From: an uncultured Flavobacteriaceae bacterium
GTDB lineage: Bacteria > Bacteroidota > Bacteroidia > Flavobacteriales > Flavobacteriaceae
Assembly (NCBI GenBank): GCA_947497245.1
Contig: CANMFO010000003.1
Span: 496,001 to 560,000 of the forward strand
Reading direction: 5' to 3'
Length of the DNA stretch: 64,000 nucleotides
Shown here piece by piece: positions 41,883-50,556 of this stretch. Each line of letters begins with the position of its first letter. Within the stretch, counting starts at the first letter, position 1. Position numbers and translations under genes: made by a program. Below the pieces are notes generated by a model. The model had not been told where the DNA came from. It worked only from the letters and a program-made list of their open reading frames with translations, and did no database searches.

Positions 41883-43909
41883 TTGCCGTCCGATTCAAAA
41901 TAAAAGGCCCCCTTTTCGCCGGTATGGTGGAAGGGGATTTCTTTTTCGGCACAACTCCGCTGCCAACGCTCCACGGTACCTCGGTAATTGCTCCCATCGG
42001 CTATTATGGCCTTGGGCCCAAGGGAATCGATCAACCGATCTAGGTTGATTTTTGGGGATTGGGTCAGCAATAGGTAATCCGGACTTGCCCCACTGCGCGG
42101 GTACACGCCCAGACTATCGATGACCAACAGTTTTTTGCCCTTCCAGAAATAGCTGTTCTGTATCGGTTGGTAACGGACCGTGCTGATGCGCTGGGCCACC
42201 TGGTAATCCGCTGCCATTTTGGCCGTTCGCAACGGAATGTCGGTATAGATGGAAAGATTGCGGCCCTTTTGGTTCAACAGTACGGAGTTTTTGGACTGAT
42301 GGGCGACCCATAAAACCTCTTTTTTGTCCGTTCGATGGGAAGTGTGGAACAACCACAGTTGAAACCCTATAAGGGTCACCAATAATGCGGCCACCCGCCT
42401 AAAGGTCGCCTTGGAGGCTACCCATACCGAACAGATGATGATGCCATAGACAAGGACCAACTGCGTTCCATCAAAGGAAATATTCTTAAAGATAAACGAT
42501 TCCTGTTGGGCCACCCAGCCGATGATCGTGTTCATCCATCGAATTAAGGTATCGTAGGCGAAGACCAGAAAATGGGGCAAGAGGTTCAAGCTTGCCAGGG
42601 CAATGACCAAAATACCCAGTCCCAAGATCAATCCCAAAAAGGGAACCACCAAGAGATTGGAAATGAAGAACAGTCCGGGGAATTGATGGAAATGGAACAG
42701 GCTGATGGGTAGGACCCCGAGTTGGGCGGCCACGCTCACCGAGAGCAGTTGCCAGACCTTGCGGACAAGCTTGTTCCCGGGCCACCAGAATTTTTGAAGG
42801 ATCGGGTAGATCCAAACGATGGCAAAAACCGCGGCATAGCTCATTTGGAACCCAACTTGGAACAATAGCTTGGGATCGAAGGCCAAAAGGATAAAAAACA
42901 TGCTCAAAGCTAGGATGTTGAAGGTATTGCCCGGCCGGTTCAAATGAAGCGCATAGGCCACAAAGGTGAACATGGTCACTGCACGGACCACAGAAGGGGA
43001 CAGTCCGGCTAAAAAGGCAAAACCCCACAACAGCACCACAATGACGACAAGTTTTAAGGTCTTTCCTTTTGGCAGTAGTTCGACGGGCTTTAGAAGAAAT
43101 TCCAAAAGCAACAACAGAATACCAATGTGCAGGCCCGATACCGCAAGGATATGTACCGCGCCCGCATTTTTATAATCATTGTACGTTTCCTGGGGGATGT
43201 CATTGCGTTGCCCCAGGAGCAGGGCCTGAATGATACCGAACTGCTTTTCCCCAAAACCCTTGGTCTTGAGCTTTGCGATAATGTTGTTCCGCGCCGAAGC
43301 GGCCCTGCCATAAATGGTTTTGGACGGATCCGCTTGCACGAGGTAATCCTGGGTCCCCAATGTCATTTGATGATCGATGCCCCGTCGGGCCATATGCTTT
43401 CGGTAATCGAACTGGTGTGGATTCATGGGTGGGCGTATGACCGTGGCCCGGGCCCGGACAATCAGTTCATCGTCGACCTCAAGCCTCGCGCCACTGGGGT
43501 CGATGGGCAGGTTGAGCAACAGTTTCCCTGTTGCGGTATGGTGGTCCAGCGATGCGATACGCGCTATATAGCGTTCGGAAAAAGGAGTGGTTTTCAAGAC
43601 CTCGGCTATTTTTACCTTCCAGATACTTTTTCCGTCAAAACCAAGGTTCGAATAGTGATAGGGAAGGTTCTTTGGATTGGAAAGCGATACCGTCAAAATA
43701 CCCAGGCCCAGGGTGGTAGTGAAAGCGATAAAGCCGAAAAGGGTCGAAACCCTATTTTTCCATTTAAATGCAAGAAACCCCAGGAACCCCAGAGACGGTA
43801 GGATGATTCCTAAGGACAGTGCAATGCTGAAATCGTGAAAACTGCCCAACAGGATGCCCAAAACCAGGAACAAGGTCAGTTTTATGGGAATAAAGCGAAG
43901 CAACCGCAT
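41879..43909 (-). CDS. ComEC/Rec2-family DNA-uptake membrane protein
   Basis: A 676-residue polytopic membrane protein with the ComEC layout: N-terminal DUF4131 region (about 1-200), competence domain with many helices (about 210-490; AGAVHILAVSGLHIGILLLLLEF and GLSPSVVRAVTMF are the hallmark segments) and a C-terminal soluble part. That last part ends like a metallo-beta-lactamase fold (YLLLTQSPKINLDRLIDSLG), but I see no HxHxDH metal motif, so it is probably inactive as a nuclease. ComEC carries single-stranded DNA across the inner membrane. The track start (43960) lies in the preceding gene; 43909, 12 bases after the NlpC/P60 stop, fits. No other competence gene is in the window. Confidence 0.9.
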   Translation of the reverse strand: MRLLRFIPIKLTLFLVLGILLGSFHDFSIALSLGIILPSLGFLGFLAFKWKNRVSTLFGFIAFTTTLGLGILTVSLSNPKNLPYHYSNLGFDGKSIWKVKIAEVLKTTPFSERYIARIASLDHHTATGKLLLNLPIDPSGARLEVDDELIVRARATVIRPPMNPHQFDYRKHMARRGIDHQMTLGTQDYLVQADPSKTIYGRAASARNNIIAKLKTKGFGEKQFGIIQALLLGQRNDIPQETYNDYKNAGAVHILAVSGLHIGILLLLLEFLLKPVELLPKGKTLKLVVIVVLLWGFAFLAGLSPSVVRAVTMFTFVAYALHLNRPGNTFNILALSMFFILLAFDPKLLFQVGFQMSYAAVFAIVWIYPILQKFWWPGNKLVRKVWQLLSVSVAAQLGVLPISLFHFHQFPGLFFISNLLVVPFLGLILGLGILVIALASLNLLPHFLVFAYDTLIRWMNTIIGWVAQQESFIFKNISFDGTQLVLVYGIIICSVWVASKATFRRVAALLVTLIGFQLWLFHTSHRTDKKEVLWVAHQSKNSVLLNQKGRNLSIYTDIPLRTAKMAADYQVAQRISTVRYQPIQNSYFWKGKKLLVIDSLGVYPRSGASPDYLLLTQSPKINLDRLIDSLGPKAIIADGSNYRGTVERWQRSCAEKEIPFHHTGEKGAFYFESDGN

Positions 43910-43920
43910 ATCGGGTGGTA

Positions 43921-44475
43921 TTACAATATCCTGGTGGCCTTGACAAAAGCGTGGTTCCAAAAACCCTCGCGCAAGGAGGAGACGATGACCCCGCGCGATG
44001 AGGAGGCGTGGATAAACTTTATCTCATCATCTTCAATGGATACGACCATTCCCACATGGTTGATTCTTTTGGCCCGTCTACTGGTCCTAAAAAAGAGGAG
44101 ATCTCCCTTGACCACGTTCTTGATTTTCACCCGCCTGCCTTCCTCAGCCATATGGTACGAGGTCCTGGGCAGTTTTACATCGTGTTCCCCAAAGGATACA
44201 TAGAGCAGTCCGGAACAGTCCATCCCCTTTTTGGTTGTCCCTCCGAACCTGTAGCGCACACCTGAGAACTGGAGCGCGGTGTTGATGATATGGTCCGCTT
44301 TGGTAATGGCCTTTGGGGGTTCCACGGGGATTTCCGCTTCCTTTTTGGAACCGATCTCCTTTTCCGGGGAAGCGGCTACCGAGACCTTTCGGGTCTTGCT
44401 GTAGGTGGTCTTCTTTTTTACCGCGCCACAGCCAACCACCAAAAACACTACAAAAATATGGAAGATCTTACGCAT
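43921..44475 (-). CDS. NlpC/P60 (C40) cell-wall peptidase lipoprotein
   Basis: A 184-residue lipoprotein (MRKIFHIFVVFLVVGC, Cys lipidated) with one NlpC/P60 domain. The catalytic Cys is in GMDCSGLLYVSF, the His in RINHVGMVVSIE, and the third residue is a His in EIKFIHASS. It hydrolyses peptide bonds in peptidoglycan stems, usually gamma-D-Glu-diaminopimelate. The start at 44475 gives the lipoprotein signal, and a -7 promoter element lies between it and the longer track start (44643). It is followed 12 bases later by comEC, so the two may be co-transcribed. Confidence 0.9.
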   Translation of the reverse strand: MRKIFHIFVVFLVVGCGAVKKKTTYSKTRKVSVAASPEKEIGSKKEAEIPVEPPKAITKADHIINTALQFSGVRYRFGGTTKKGMDCSGLLYVSFGEHDVKLPRTSYHMAEEGRRVKIKNVVKGDLLFFRTSRRAKRINHVGMVVSIEDDEIKFIHASSSRGVIVSSLREGFWNHAFVKATRIL

Positions 44476-44516
44476 GCCTATGGAATAATCCCGACAACGA
44501 CCGGGACTTTGGCTAT

Positions 44517-44524
44517 CAAAATTA
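44517..44524 (-). promoter_or_regulatory. -7 element of the NlpC/P60 gene
   Basis: On the minus strand TAATTTTG, an exact TAnnTTTG, in a very AT-rich stretch. Transcription would start near 44511 and leave a 36-base leader, which agrees with the ATG at 44475 and excludes the longer frame. Confidence 0.55.
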
Positions 44525-44566
44525 AATAAATAATTTGAAAGTAAGGCCCATGGGAAATACGTGGGT

Positions 44567-45679
44567 CTACAGACTACCGGTAATAAGGCGGGCCGTTTTC
44601 TCGCTGGCCCCTTTACCGCCAAGCTTGTTTTCGAGCTCGGCATAGGCCTCCAATTGTGCTGTTCTAGGGGGTCCGTGGAGTATCTTGGAAAGTTCGGTCT
44701 TTAAGTTCGCGGTATTGAGCCCGGTCTGGATCAGTTCCTTGACCACTTCCCGTCCCATGATCAGGTTGACCAGGGAGATATAGTCCAGCGTAATGATCCG
44801 TTTGGCAATTTGATAGGAAATCCAATTGGCCCTGTAGCAGACTACTTGGGGGACTTTGAGGAGGGCGGTCTCCAAAGTGGCGGTACCGCTGGTGACCAGA
44901 GCGGCGTGGGAAAGGCTCAGCAGGTCATAGGTTCTGTTGGATACAAAGCCCACATTGGGGTTGCCCAAAAAGGGGCCGTAGAAATCCCGTTCCAGGGCCG
45001 GGGCCCCTGCAATCACAAATTGATACTGGGGAAAATCATGGATGACCGATAGCATGAGCTGTAACATTTTTTGTACCTCCTGTTTCCGGCTTCCGGGCAA
45101 TAGTGCGATGATGGGTTTCTCGGTATCGAGAAGGTGCTCCTCCCGAAATTGCCACGGATCGACAGGGATCCGCTCTTCGAGGGCATCGATCAGCGGATGT
45201 CCCACAAAATGTACGGGGAAACCGTGCTTGCCTTCATAAAAGTCCTTTTCAAAGGGCAGGATAACGTACATCGCATCGATGTCCCGCTTTATCTTTTCGA
45301 TGCGTTTTTCCCTCGATGCCCAAATTTGCGGGGAGATGTAGTAGTTGGTTCGGTATCCTTTCTCCTTCGCCCATTGGGCGATGCGCAGGTTGAAGCCCGA
45401 ATAGTCGATAAAGATAAGCACGTCTGGTCCAAATTCTTCAATATCCTCTTTGCAGGTCTTGATGTTCTTGAATATCGTACCCAGGTTGAAAAGCACTTCC
45501 AAAAAGCCCATAAAGGCCATTTCCCTATAGTGTTTCACCAAATCGCCCCCGGCCTCCCGCATCAGGTCCCCGCCCCAACAACGAATGTCGGCTCCCGTAT
45601 CTTCTGCCTTTAGGGCCTTAATGAGGTTGGACCCGTGCAGATCTCCCGATGCTTCTCCTGCGATGATGTAGTACTTCAT
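44567..45679 (-). CDS. lpxB: Lipid-A-disaccharide synthase
   Basis: The 370-residue enzyme joins UDP-diacylglucosamine and lipid X to form the lipid A disaccharide at the inner face of the membrane. It opens MKYYIIAGEASGDLHGSNLI, the LpxB signature, and contains FIDYSGFNLRIAQWAKEKG, YYISPQIWASREKRIEKI and LLPGSRKQEVQKML, with a GT-B C-terminal domain (GTATLETALLKVPQVVCYR). All key parts are there and the length is normal. It follows surE and a small membrane-protein gene but has a likely promoter of its own in the 220-base gap. Confidence 0.95.
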   Translation of the reverse strand: MKYYIIAGEASGDLHGSNLIKALKAEDTGADIRCWGGDLMREAGGDLVKHYREMAFMGFLEVLFNLGTIFKNIKTCKEDIEEFGPDVLIFIDYSGFNLRIAQWAKEKGYRTNYYISPQIWASREKRIEKIKRDIDAMYVILPFEKDFYEGKHGFPVHFVGHPLIDALEERIPVDPWQFREEHLLDTEKPIIALLPGSRKQEVQKMLQLMLSVIHDFPQYQFVIAGAPALERDFYGPFLGNPNVGFVSNRTYDLLSLSHAALVTSGTATLETALLKVPQVVCYRANWISYQIAKRIITLDYISLVNLIMGREVVKELIQTGLNTANLKTELSKILHGPPRTAQLEAYAELENKLGGKGASEKTARLITGSL

Positions 45680-45780
45680 GGGCTGTCAAGTTCAGGTATA
45701 GATGTCAGGGACAAGTTCAAGTTTCAAAAATGAAAGGGTTCGAGGGTGATCGACCTTGGGTTCAATGGTCGTCACCCTTG

Positions 45781-45788
45781 CAAAAATA
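45781..45788 (-). promoter_or_regulatory. Candidate -7 element of lpxB
   Basis: On the minus strand TATTTTTG, an exact TAnnTTTG, about 100 bases before the lpxB ATG. No clear -33 TTTG at 19 bases. It would allow lpxB to be transcribed apart from surE, with a leader of about 95 bases. Confidence 0.4.
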
Positions 45789-45899
45789 TGGGATATTTTA
45801 CTTGGTTTGGAAAACGCTTGGCCCATATTACCGGTCATATTTTGTTCTGCACTTTCAAGCCTGGTCCTGGCCTTCCGCATGCCTTATCGTTCAAACGCG

Positions 45900-46181
45900 T
45901 TAAAAGACCTTATAATATAAAATGACCATAGCGGTCAGCAAGGTGGCAATGAGGACCCCTTTGGCCCGTTGGTCCCTTTTGATCCTCAAAAACCCGAAAA
46001 AGGCGACCAGGTTCAAAATGGCGCCCAGGGCGAGCAAACTGCCCATATGTCCCTGTTGTACGGCCGCCCTTAAGGTTTCCGTGATCCCAAATTCCGAAAA
46101 CAACAGTATGTAGAGGAGCGTGCCCAAGGTATTGGCGATAAGGCCTACGGCCACCCCTATGACGATTTCTTTTTTATTCAT
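45900..46181 (-). CDS. Small membrane protein of unknown function
   Basis: A 93-residue protein, MNKKEIVIGVAVGLIANTLG onward, with three predicted membrane helices: about 5-27 (VGLIANTLGTLLYILLFS), 45-62 (MGSLLALGAILNLVAFFGFL) and 73-91 (KGVLIATLLTAMVILYYKVF). The track start (46292) lies within surE; the start at 46181 overlaps the surE end by 8 bases and begins a clear membrane protein. It seems translationally coupled to surE. I know this as a conserved hypothetical gene in flavobacteria between surE and lpxB; its function is not known. Confidence 0.8.
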   Translation of the reverse strand: MNKKEIVIGVAVGLIANTLGTLLYILLFSEFGITETLRAAVQQGHMGSLLALGAILNLVAFFGFLRIKRDQRAKGVLIATLLTAMVILYYKVF

Positions 46182-46953
46182 GTAAGTTCCACGTATTGAT
46201 TTGTTGAATGCTATGGTGCGCCGTAAGGTCGAACTGGGTGGGCACAACGGAGATATAGCCGTGTGCCAAGGCCCATTCATCGGTGTCCTCACCTTTGTCC
46301 AATAGTTCGAACTCCCCAGTGAGCCAATAGTAGTCCCTACCTGTCGGACTGGTGCGTTTATCGAATTTTTCCTTCCAATTGGCCCTAGCCTGTCGACATA
46401 CCTTGATTCCTTTCAAACGGTCCTGTGGCAGCTTGGGGATGTTCACATTGAGCACCACGCCCTGTGGAATGCCATTTTTTAGGGCTTCACGGACGATTTT
46501 TTGTACAAAATCCCTGGCCGTGCCAAAATTGGCTTTCCAGCTGTAATCGCACAGGGAAAAACCGATGGCCGGAATCCCCTCTATTCCTGCCTCTATGGCA
46601 GCACTCATGGTGCCCGAATAGATTACGTTGATGGAAGAATTTGATCCATGGTTGATGCCGCTCACGCAGATATCGGGTTTGCGCCCCAGGAGCTCCTGAA
46701 GTGCCAATTTTACACAATCGGCAGGGGTACCGCTACAGCTGTACTCTTCCTTGGCCCCATCCTCCAAACTGATGGTCATTTTTTTGGAATACAGAGTGTT
46801 GTCAATGGTAATGGCATGGCCCATGCCCGATTGTGGACTGTCCGGGGCCACCACCACCACTTCTCCGATTTCACTCATATAACGAACAAGGGCACGAAGA
46901 CCAGGGGCGGTTATACCATCATCGTTAGTGACCAAAATCAAAGGTTTTTCCAT
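46174..46953 (-). CDS. surE: 5'/3'-nucleotidase SurE
   Basis: A 259-residue metal-dependent nucleoside monophosphatase involved in survival under stress and nucleotide balance. The N-terminal LILVTNDDGITAPGLRAL carries the Asp-Asp metal site; VVVAPDSPQSGMGHAITI, CSGTPADCVKLAL and VSGINHGSNSSINVIYSGTMSAA follow as in all SurE proteins. The start at 46953 is chosen because a -7 promoter element covers the upstream in-frame ATG at 46974. It overlaps the small membrane-protein gene by 8 bases and diverges from the S41 protease gene. Confidence 0.95.
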   Translation of the reverse strand: MEKPLILVTNDDGITAPGLRALVRYMSEIGEVVVVAPDSPQSGMGHAITIDNTLYSKKMTISLEDGAKEEYSCSGTPADCVKLALQELLGRKPDICVSGINHGSNSSINVIYSGTMSAAIEAGIEGIPAIGFSLCDYSWKANFGTARDFVQKIVREALKNGIPQGVVLNVNIPKLPQDRLKGIKVCRQARANWKEKFDKRTSPTGRDYYWLTGEFELLDKGEDTDEWALAHGYISVVPTQFDLTAHHSIQQINTWNLHE

Positions 46954-46971
46954 CCCACATAATTTACTGGG

Positions 46972-46979
46972 CAAAAATA
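46972..46979 (-). promoter_or_regulatory. -7 element of surE
   Basis: On the minus strand TATTTTTG, an exact TAnnTTTG, ends 18 bases before the surE ATG. Transcription would start about 46966. The element overlaps the alternative ATG at 46974, which is therefore not the true start. Confidence 0.5.
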
Positions 46980-47133
46980 CGTTTTTAAAAAGGATATGAC
47001 CTTGATGCCGTTTAACAAAAAATTAATGCCCCGGTCTTAGCGTGGCATGGTTTTTTCAGTATCTTAGGGAATTGGTTGTTAAATTATGAGCCCTTTAAAC
47101 TTGAAAACGAAGGGTGGATAAAAAAAGAAATAG

Positions 47134-49329
47134 ATGAAAAGGAACCTCACCTATGCATTGTTTGTGACGCTCATTGCCGTAGCATCATGCAGCTTTACCA
47201 ACAAAAATTCTGAAAGTTTTGTAACCAATGACAAAGACAAACTTTTGTTGGATCTTATTACGTACGTACTTGAAAAGGGACATTATGAGCCGAAGGATAT
47301 CGATGACGATTTTTCGGTAAGTGTTTTCGAGGATTTCATCGATGTGATCGATCCTACCAAACGATATTTTCTCGAATCTGACATCAAGGAATTCGAACAG
47401 TACAAATTTCAGATTGATGATCAGATCAAGAATACCGAGATTACCTTCTTCAATATGGTCTACGATCGTCTGATGGAGCGCATGGAGGACGCAAAAGCCA
47501 TTTACAAAGAGGTACTGGCGAACGCCTTTGATTATAATCGCGACGAATCCATTGATATCGAATACGGGGAAATGGCTTTTGCAGCCTCCAGGGCGGATTT
47601 GGAAGAACGCTGGAGAAAACAGCTGAAGTACGCCACTTTGGGCACCTTTGACTCCAAAATGACGATGAACAAAAATGGGTCGGGAATGTCGGGCACTGAT
47701 GATGCCTTGGTGGAGGCTTCGGTGAGCAAGCTCCCCGAAAATACGGTAACCAATATCCCTTTGCTGACTTCAGAGGAAGCGGAAATAGCGGCCAGGGAAT
47801 CCACACAAAAGACCTTGGACGAATTTTTCGACTTTGTAAACGACATGGAGCGCAAGGATTGGTTCGTCCAATACATCAATACCATTGTGGACGAGTTCGA
47901 TCCGCATACCTTCTATTTCGCACCGGACGATAAGGAAAAATTCGATATGAGCATGTCGGGCAAATTCGAGGGAATCGGGGCCCGTTTGCAAAAGAAGCCC
48001 GAGGGAGCCAAAATTGTGGAGATTATCTCCGGGGGTCCCGTATGGCGAGATCAACGGTTGGAAGTTGGCGACGAGATCATCAAAGTGGGCCAAAATGGGG
48101 AAGAGCCCATCGATATTGTGGGGATGCGATTGGATGACGCCATAAAAATGATCAAGGGGCCAGAAGGTACCATCGTCGATCTTACCGTAAGAAAGGTCGA
48201 TGGCTCCTTGGAGACCATATCGTTGACCCGAGACGTGGTTGAATTGGAGGAATCATTTGCAAAATCGGCAAATATCATCAAGGAAAACCAAAGGTTCGGC
48301 TTGATCAACCTTCCAAAATTCTATGTCGATTTTGAGGATTATAGCGAGCGCAACGCGGCCACCGATGTTGCCAAAGAAGTGGAACGTCTTAAGCAGGAAG
48401 GTGCCGAAGGGCTTATTCTGGATCTACGGGACAATGGCGGTGGATCATTGAAGACCGTTGTCGAGATGGCGGGATTGTTCATCAAAGACGGCCCCATTGT
48501 TCAAGTGCAGTCCTCCGGAAAGAAAAAGGAAGTCTATGACGATAAGGACGAACGTATCCAATGGGACGGACCCTTGGTCATATTGGTCAACGAGCTTTCC
48601 GCTTCCGCCTCGGAAATTTTGGCGGCGGCCATGCAGGATTACAAAAGAGCGGTGGTCATCGGAAGCCGACAGACCTTTGGAAAGGGCACCGTGCAAAATG
48701 TGATCCCTTTGGACAATATTGTGCGAAGCAACGAACATGGGGATTTGGGGGCCATCAAATTGACCACTCAAAAATTCTATAGGATCAATGGCGGATCCAC
48801 CCAGCTCGAAGGAGTAAAGAGCGATGTTGTGGTGCCGGACAGATACAGCTATATCGATTTGGGAGAGCGCGATCAATCGAATCCGTTGAAATGGGACAAG
48901 ATTTCCCCGGCCGATTACGATCTATGGGAAGGTTATATCGACTATGAGCAGACCGTGGCGAACAGTACAAAACGTATGGCCAACAATGCCCAGATCAAGA
49001 TGATCGAGGAAAACGCCAAATGGTTGAAGGCAGAGCAGGACGAGACAAAAATTTCCTTGAACTATAAAGTATATAAGGCGGAAGAAAGCAAGGACAGGGA
49101 AAAATCGGAATATTTCAAAAAACTCGCCGACTATGATTCCAAACTGACCTTTACCTCCCTGAAGTATGAGCGGGAACTCTTCACCAAGGATTCTGTTTTA
49201 CGGGAAAAGCGAGATCGTTGGCACAAGAACCTGGCCAAGGATGTTTATGTCGAAGAAGCGGTAAACGTTTTGCAAGACTTGAAGATGAACAATATCAAAC
49301 AGGGCAAGTTGGCCAGTGTGAAGGGCTAA
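47134..49329 (+). CDS. Carboxy-terminal (tail-specific) processing protease, S41 family
   Basis: A 731-residue periplasmic protease of the Prc/Tsp type. It has a lipoprotein-like signal (ALFVTLIAVASC), an N-terminal helical domain (about 30-240), a PDZ domain (about 255-345: GIGARLQKKPEGAKIVEIISGGPVW), the S41 core and a C-terminal DUF3340-like helical region. The Ser-Lys dyad is in NELSASASEILAAAMQDY and RQTFGKGTVQN. It degrades or trims proteins from the C-terminus and tunes peptidoglycan hydrolases and lipoproteins. It is a single gene with a strong terminator after it; a possible -7 box TATCTTAG is about 70 bases upstream. Confidence 0.93.
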   Translation: MKRNLTYALFVTLIAVASCSFTNKNSESFVTNDKDKLLLDLITYVLEKGHYEPKDIDDDFSVSVFEDFIDVIDPTKRYFLESDIKEFEQYKFQIDDQIKNTEITFFNMVYDRLMERMEDAKAIYKEVLANAFDYNRDESIDIEYGEMAFAASRADLEERWRKQLKYATLGTFDSKMTMNKNGSGMSGTDDALVEASVSKLPENTVTNIPLLTSEEAEIAARESTQKTLDEFFDFVNDMERKDWFVQYINTIVDEFDPHTFYFAPDDKEKFDMSMSGKFEGIGARLQKKPEGAKIVEIISGGPVWRDQRLEVGDEIIKVGQNGEEPIDIVGMRLDDAIKMIKGPEGTIVDLTVRKVDGSLETISLTRDVVELEESFAKSANIIKENQRFGLINLPKFYVDFEDYSERNAATDVAKEVERLKQEGAEGLILDLRDNGGGSLKTVVEMAGLFIKDGPIVQVQSSGKKKEVYDDKDERIQWDGPLVILVNELSASASEILAAAMQDYKRAVVIGSRQTFGKGTVQNVIPLDNIVRSNEHGDLGAIKLTTQKFYRINGGSTQLEGVKSDVVVPDRYSYIDLGERDQSNPLKWDKISPADYDLWEGYIDYEQTVANSTKRMANNAQIKMIEENAKWLKAEQDETKISLNYKVYKAEESKDREKSEYFKKLADYDSKLTFTSLKYERELFTKDSVLREKRDRWHKNLAKDVYVEEAVNVLQDLKMNNIKQGKLASVKG

Positions 49330-49356
49330 GCGCCCTGACCGGTAGAAGAAATATTG

Positions 49357-49391
49357 AACCCCTGATGTAAGTAGGCATCAGGGGTTTTCTT
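49357..49391 (+). terminator. Terminator after the S41 protease gene
   Basis: AACCCCTGATG and CATCAGGGGTT form an 11-base perfect stem with an 8-base loop, followed by TTTTC. On the minus strand AAAACCCC precedes it, and weak T runs follow, so it may also stop transcripts from msrA. Confidence 0.9.
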
Positions 49392-49411
49392 TATTCCTCC
49401 ATTAGTGCGGT

Positions 49412-49966
49412 TCAAGACTTGACCGCTCCCTTCAATTTATCGGCATGCACCTTCCGTAATTTGCCCAGTTTGGGTGTAATCACGGCATTGCAATATCCTT
49501 GGGAGCTGTTGTTCCGATAGTAGTCCTGATGGTAGTCCTCCGCCTCGTAAAAAGGGCCAAGAACCGTAATTTCGGTAATAATGGGCCGATCGTAGTAACC
49601 GGCCATTTCACGGACCACCTGCTCCGCTATCGCCTGCTGTCCTTCATCTTGGTAATAGATTACGGAGCGGTATTGCGTTCCCATGTCGGCTCCCTGTCTG
49701 TTCAAGGTGGTGGGGTCATGTGTGGTCATAAAGATGTCCAGTATATCCTTAAAGGAGATCGTATGTGCATCAAAAGTGATCTGGACTACTTCGGCATGGC
49801 CCGTTAGGCCCGAGCAGACCTCCCGATAAGTGGGTTTGCCAGGTGCATTGCCACCGGTATAGCCGGATACCACTTTTTCTACGCCCCGGACTTCCTGAAA
49901 AATGGCTTCCGTACACCAAAAGCATCCACCGCCAACGGTTGCCGTCTCTAACTTTTTGTTACTCAT
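49412..49966 (-). CDS. msrA: Peptide-methionine (S)-S-oxide reductase
   Basis: A 184-residue repair enzyme reducing the S form of methionine sulfoxide in proteins. The active-site motif GGGCFWCTEAIFQ is at residues 11-23, followed by VVSGYTGGNAPGKPTYREVCSGLTGHAEVVQI, typical of MsrA. There is no signal peptide, so it works in the cytoplasm. The track start (50068) is inside msrB; the start at 49966 overlaps the msrB end by 8 bases and matches the family. The pair is one operon with msrB first. A further Cys in NSSQGYCNAVI may be the resolving residue. Confidence 0.95.
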   Translation of the reverse strand: MSNKKLETATVGGGCFWCTEAIFQEVRGVEKVVSGYTGGNAPGKPTYREVCSGLTGHAEVVQITFDAHTISFKDILDIFMTTHDPTTLNRQGADMGTQYRSVIYYQDEGQQAIAEQVVREMAGYYDRPIITEITVLGPFYEAEDYHQDYYRNNSSQGYCNAVITPKLGKLRKVHADKLKGAVKS

Positions 49967-50417
49967 TCGCTTGTTTTTTTTGAAGTTGCATCGAAGCCGA
50001 ATTGATACAATACCGCAGCCCGCTCGGGTCCGGACCATCCGGGAATACGTGCCCCAAATGCGCATCACAGGTATTGCACATCACTTCGACGCGAACCATG
50101 CCAAAAGCAGTGTCCCTTTCATATTTGATGGCATTTAGCTGGATGGGCTGGGTAAAACTGGGCCATCCCGTACCGGATTCAAACTTAATGGTCGAGTCGA
50201 ACAACGGGGCATTGCAGCAGATACAATTGTATCTTCCCGCTTCGTGAATACCACATAACGCACCCGTATGGGGCGCTTCGGTCCCTTTTTTGCGTGTGAC
50301 CCGGAACTGTTCCGGGGTCAATAGTTCCTGCCACTCCGCTTCCGTTTTCTTTACACGACGGTCGGGTTTGGGGTTTCCATTGAGGCTGAAACTGATGATG
50401 TCCTTCCAAGTGAGCAT
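49959..50417 (-). CDS. msrB: Peptide-methionine (R)-S-oxide reductase
   Basis: A 152-residue enzyme reducing the R form of methionine sulfoxide. The zinc-binding pairs are CICCNAPLF and CNTCDAHLGHVF, and the catalytic Cys is in GLRYCINSASM near the C-terminus. The N-terminal FRVTRKKGTEAPHTGAL is typical. Cytoplasmic, no signal peptide. It is the first gene of the msrB-msrA unit, overlapping msrA by 8 bases, and is divergent from the endonuclease gene. Confidence 0.95.
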   Translation of the reverse strand: MLTWKDIISFSLNGNPKPDRRVKKTEAEWQELLTPEQFRVTRKKGTEAPHTGALCGIHEAGRYNCICCNAPLFDSTIKFESGTGWPSFTQPIQLNAIKYERDTAFGMVRVEVMCNTCDAHLGHVFPDGPDPSGLRYCINSASMQLQKKQANE

Positions 50418-50544
50418 GGTTTTTGTTTAGGTTGTTTTGTACTGCAAGTTACCTATTTGATTTGGTACACAATGGCTTGCCCCTATTGGTCGAAGTTTTA
50501 TCAAAAACATACAGCCCGTTTTAAGGACCCCTGCTTGAATTCGT

Positions 50545-50552
50545 TACATTTG
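50545..50552 (+). promoter_or_regulatory. -7 element directly before the endonuclease start
   Basis: TACATTTG, an exact TAnnTTTG, ends only 4 bases before the ATG at 50557. Transcription from it would start at or next to the A of the ATG, giving a leaderless messenger. Confidence 0.5.
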
Positions 50553-50556
50553 ACGT

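Noticed and set aside
45692-45880. 62-residue minus frame between lpxB and the small membrane-protein gene
   Set aside because: It overlaps a probable lpxB promoter element (45781-45788) and shows no protein-like features.
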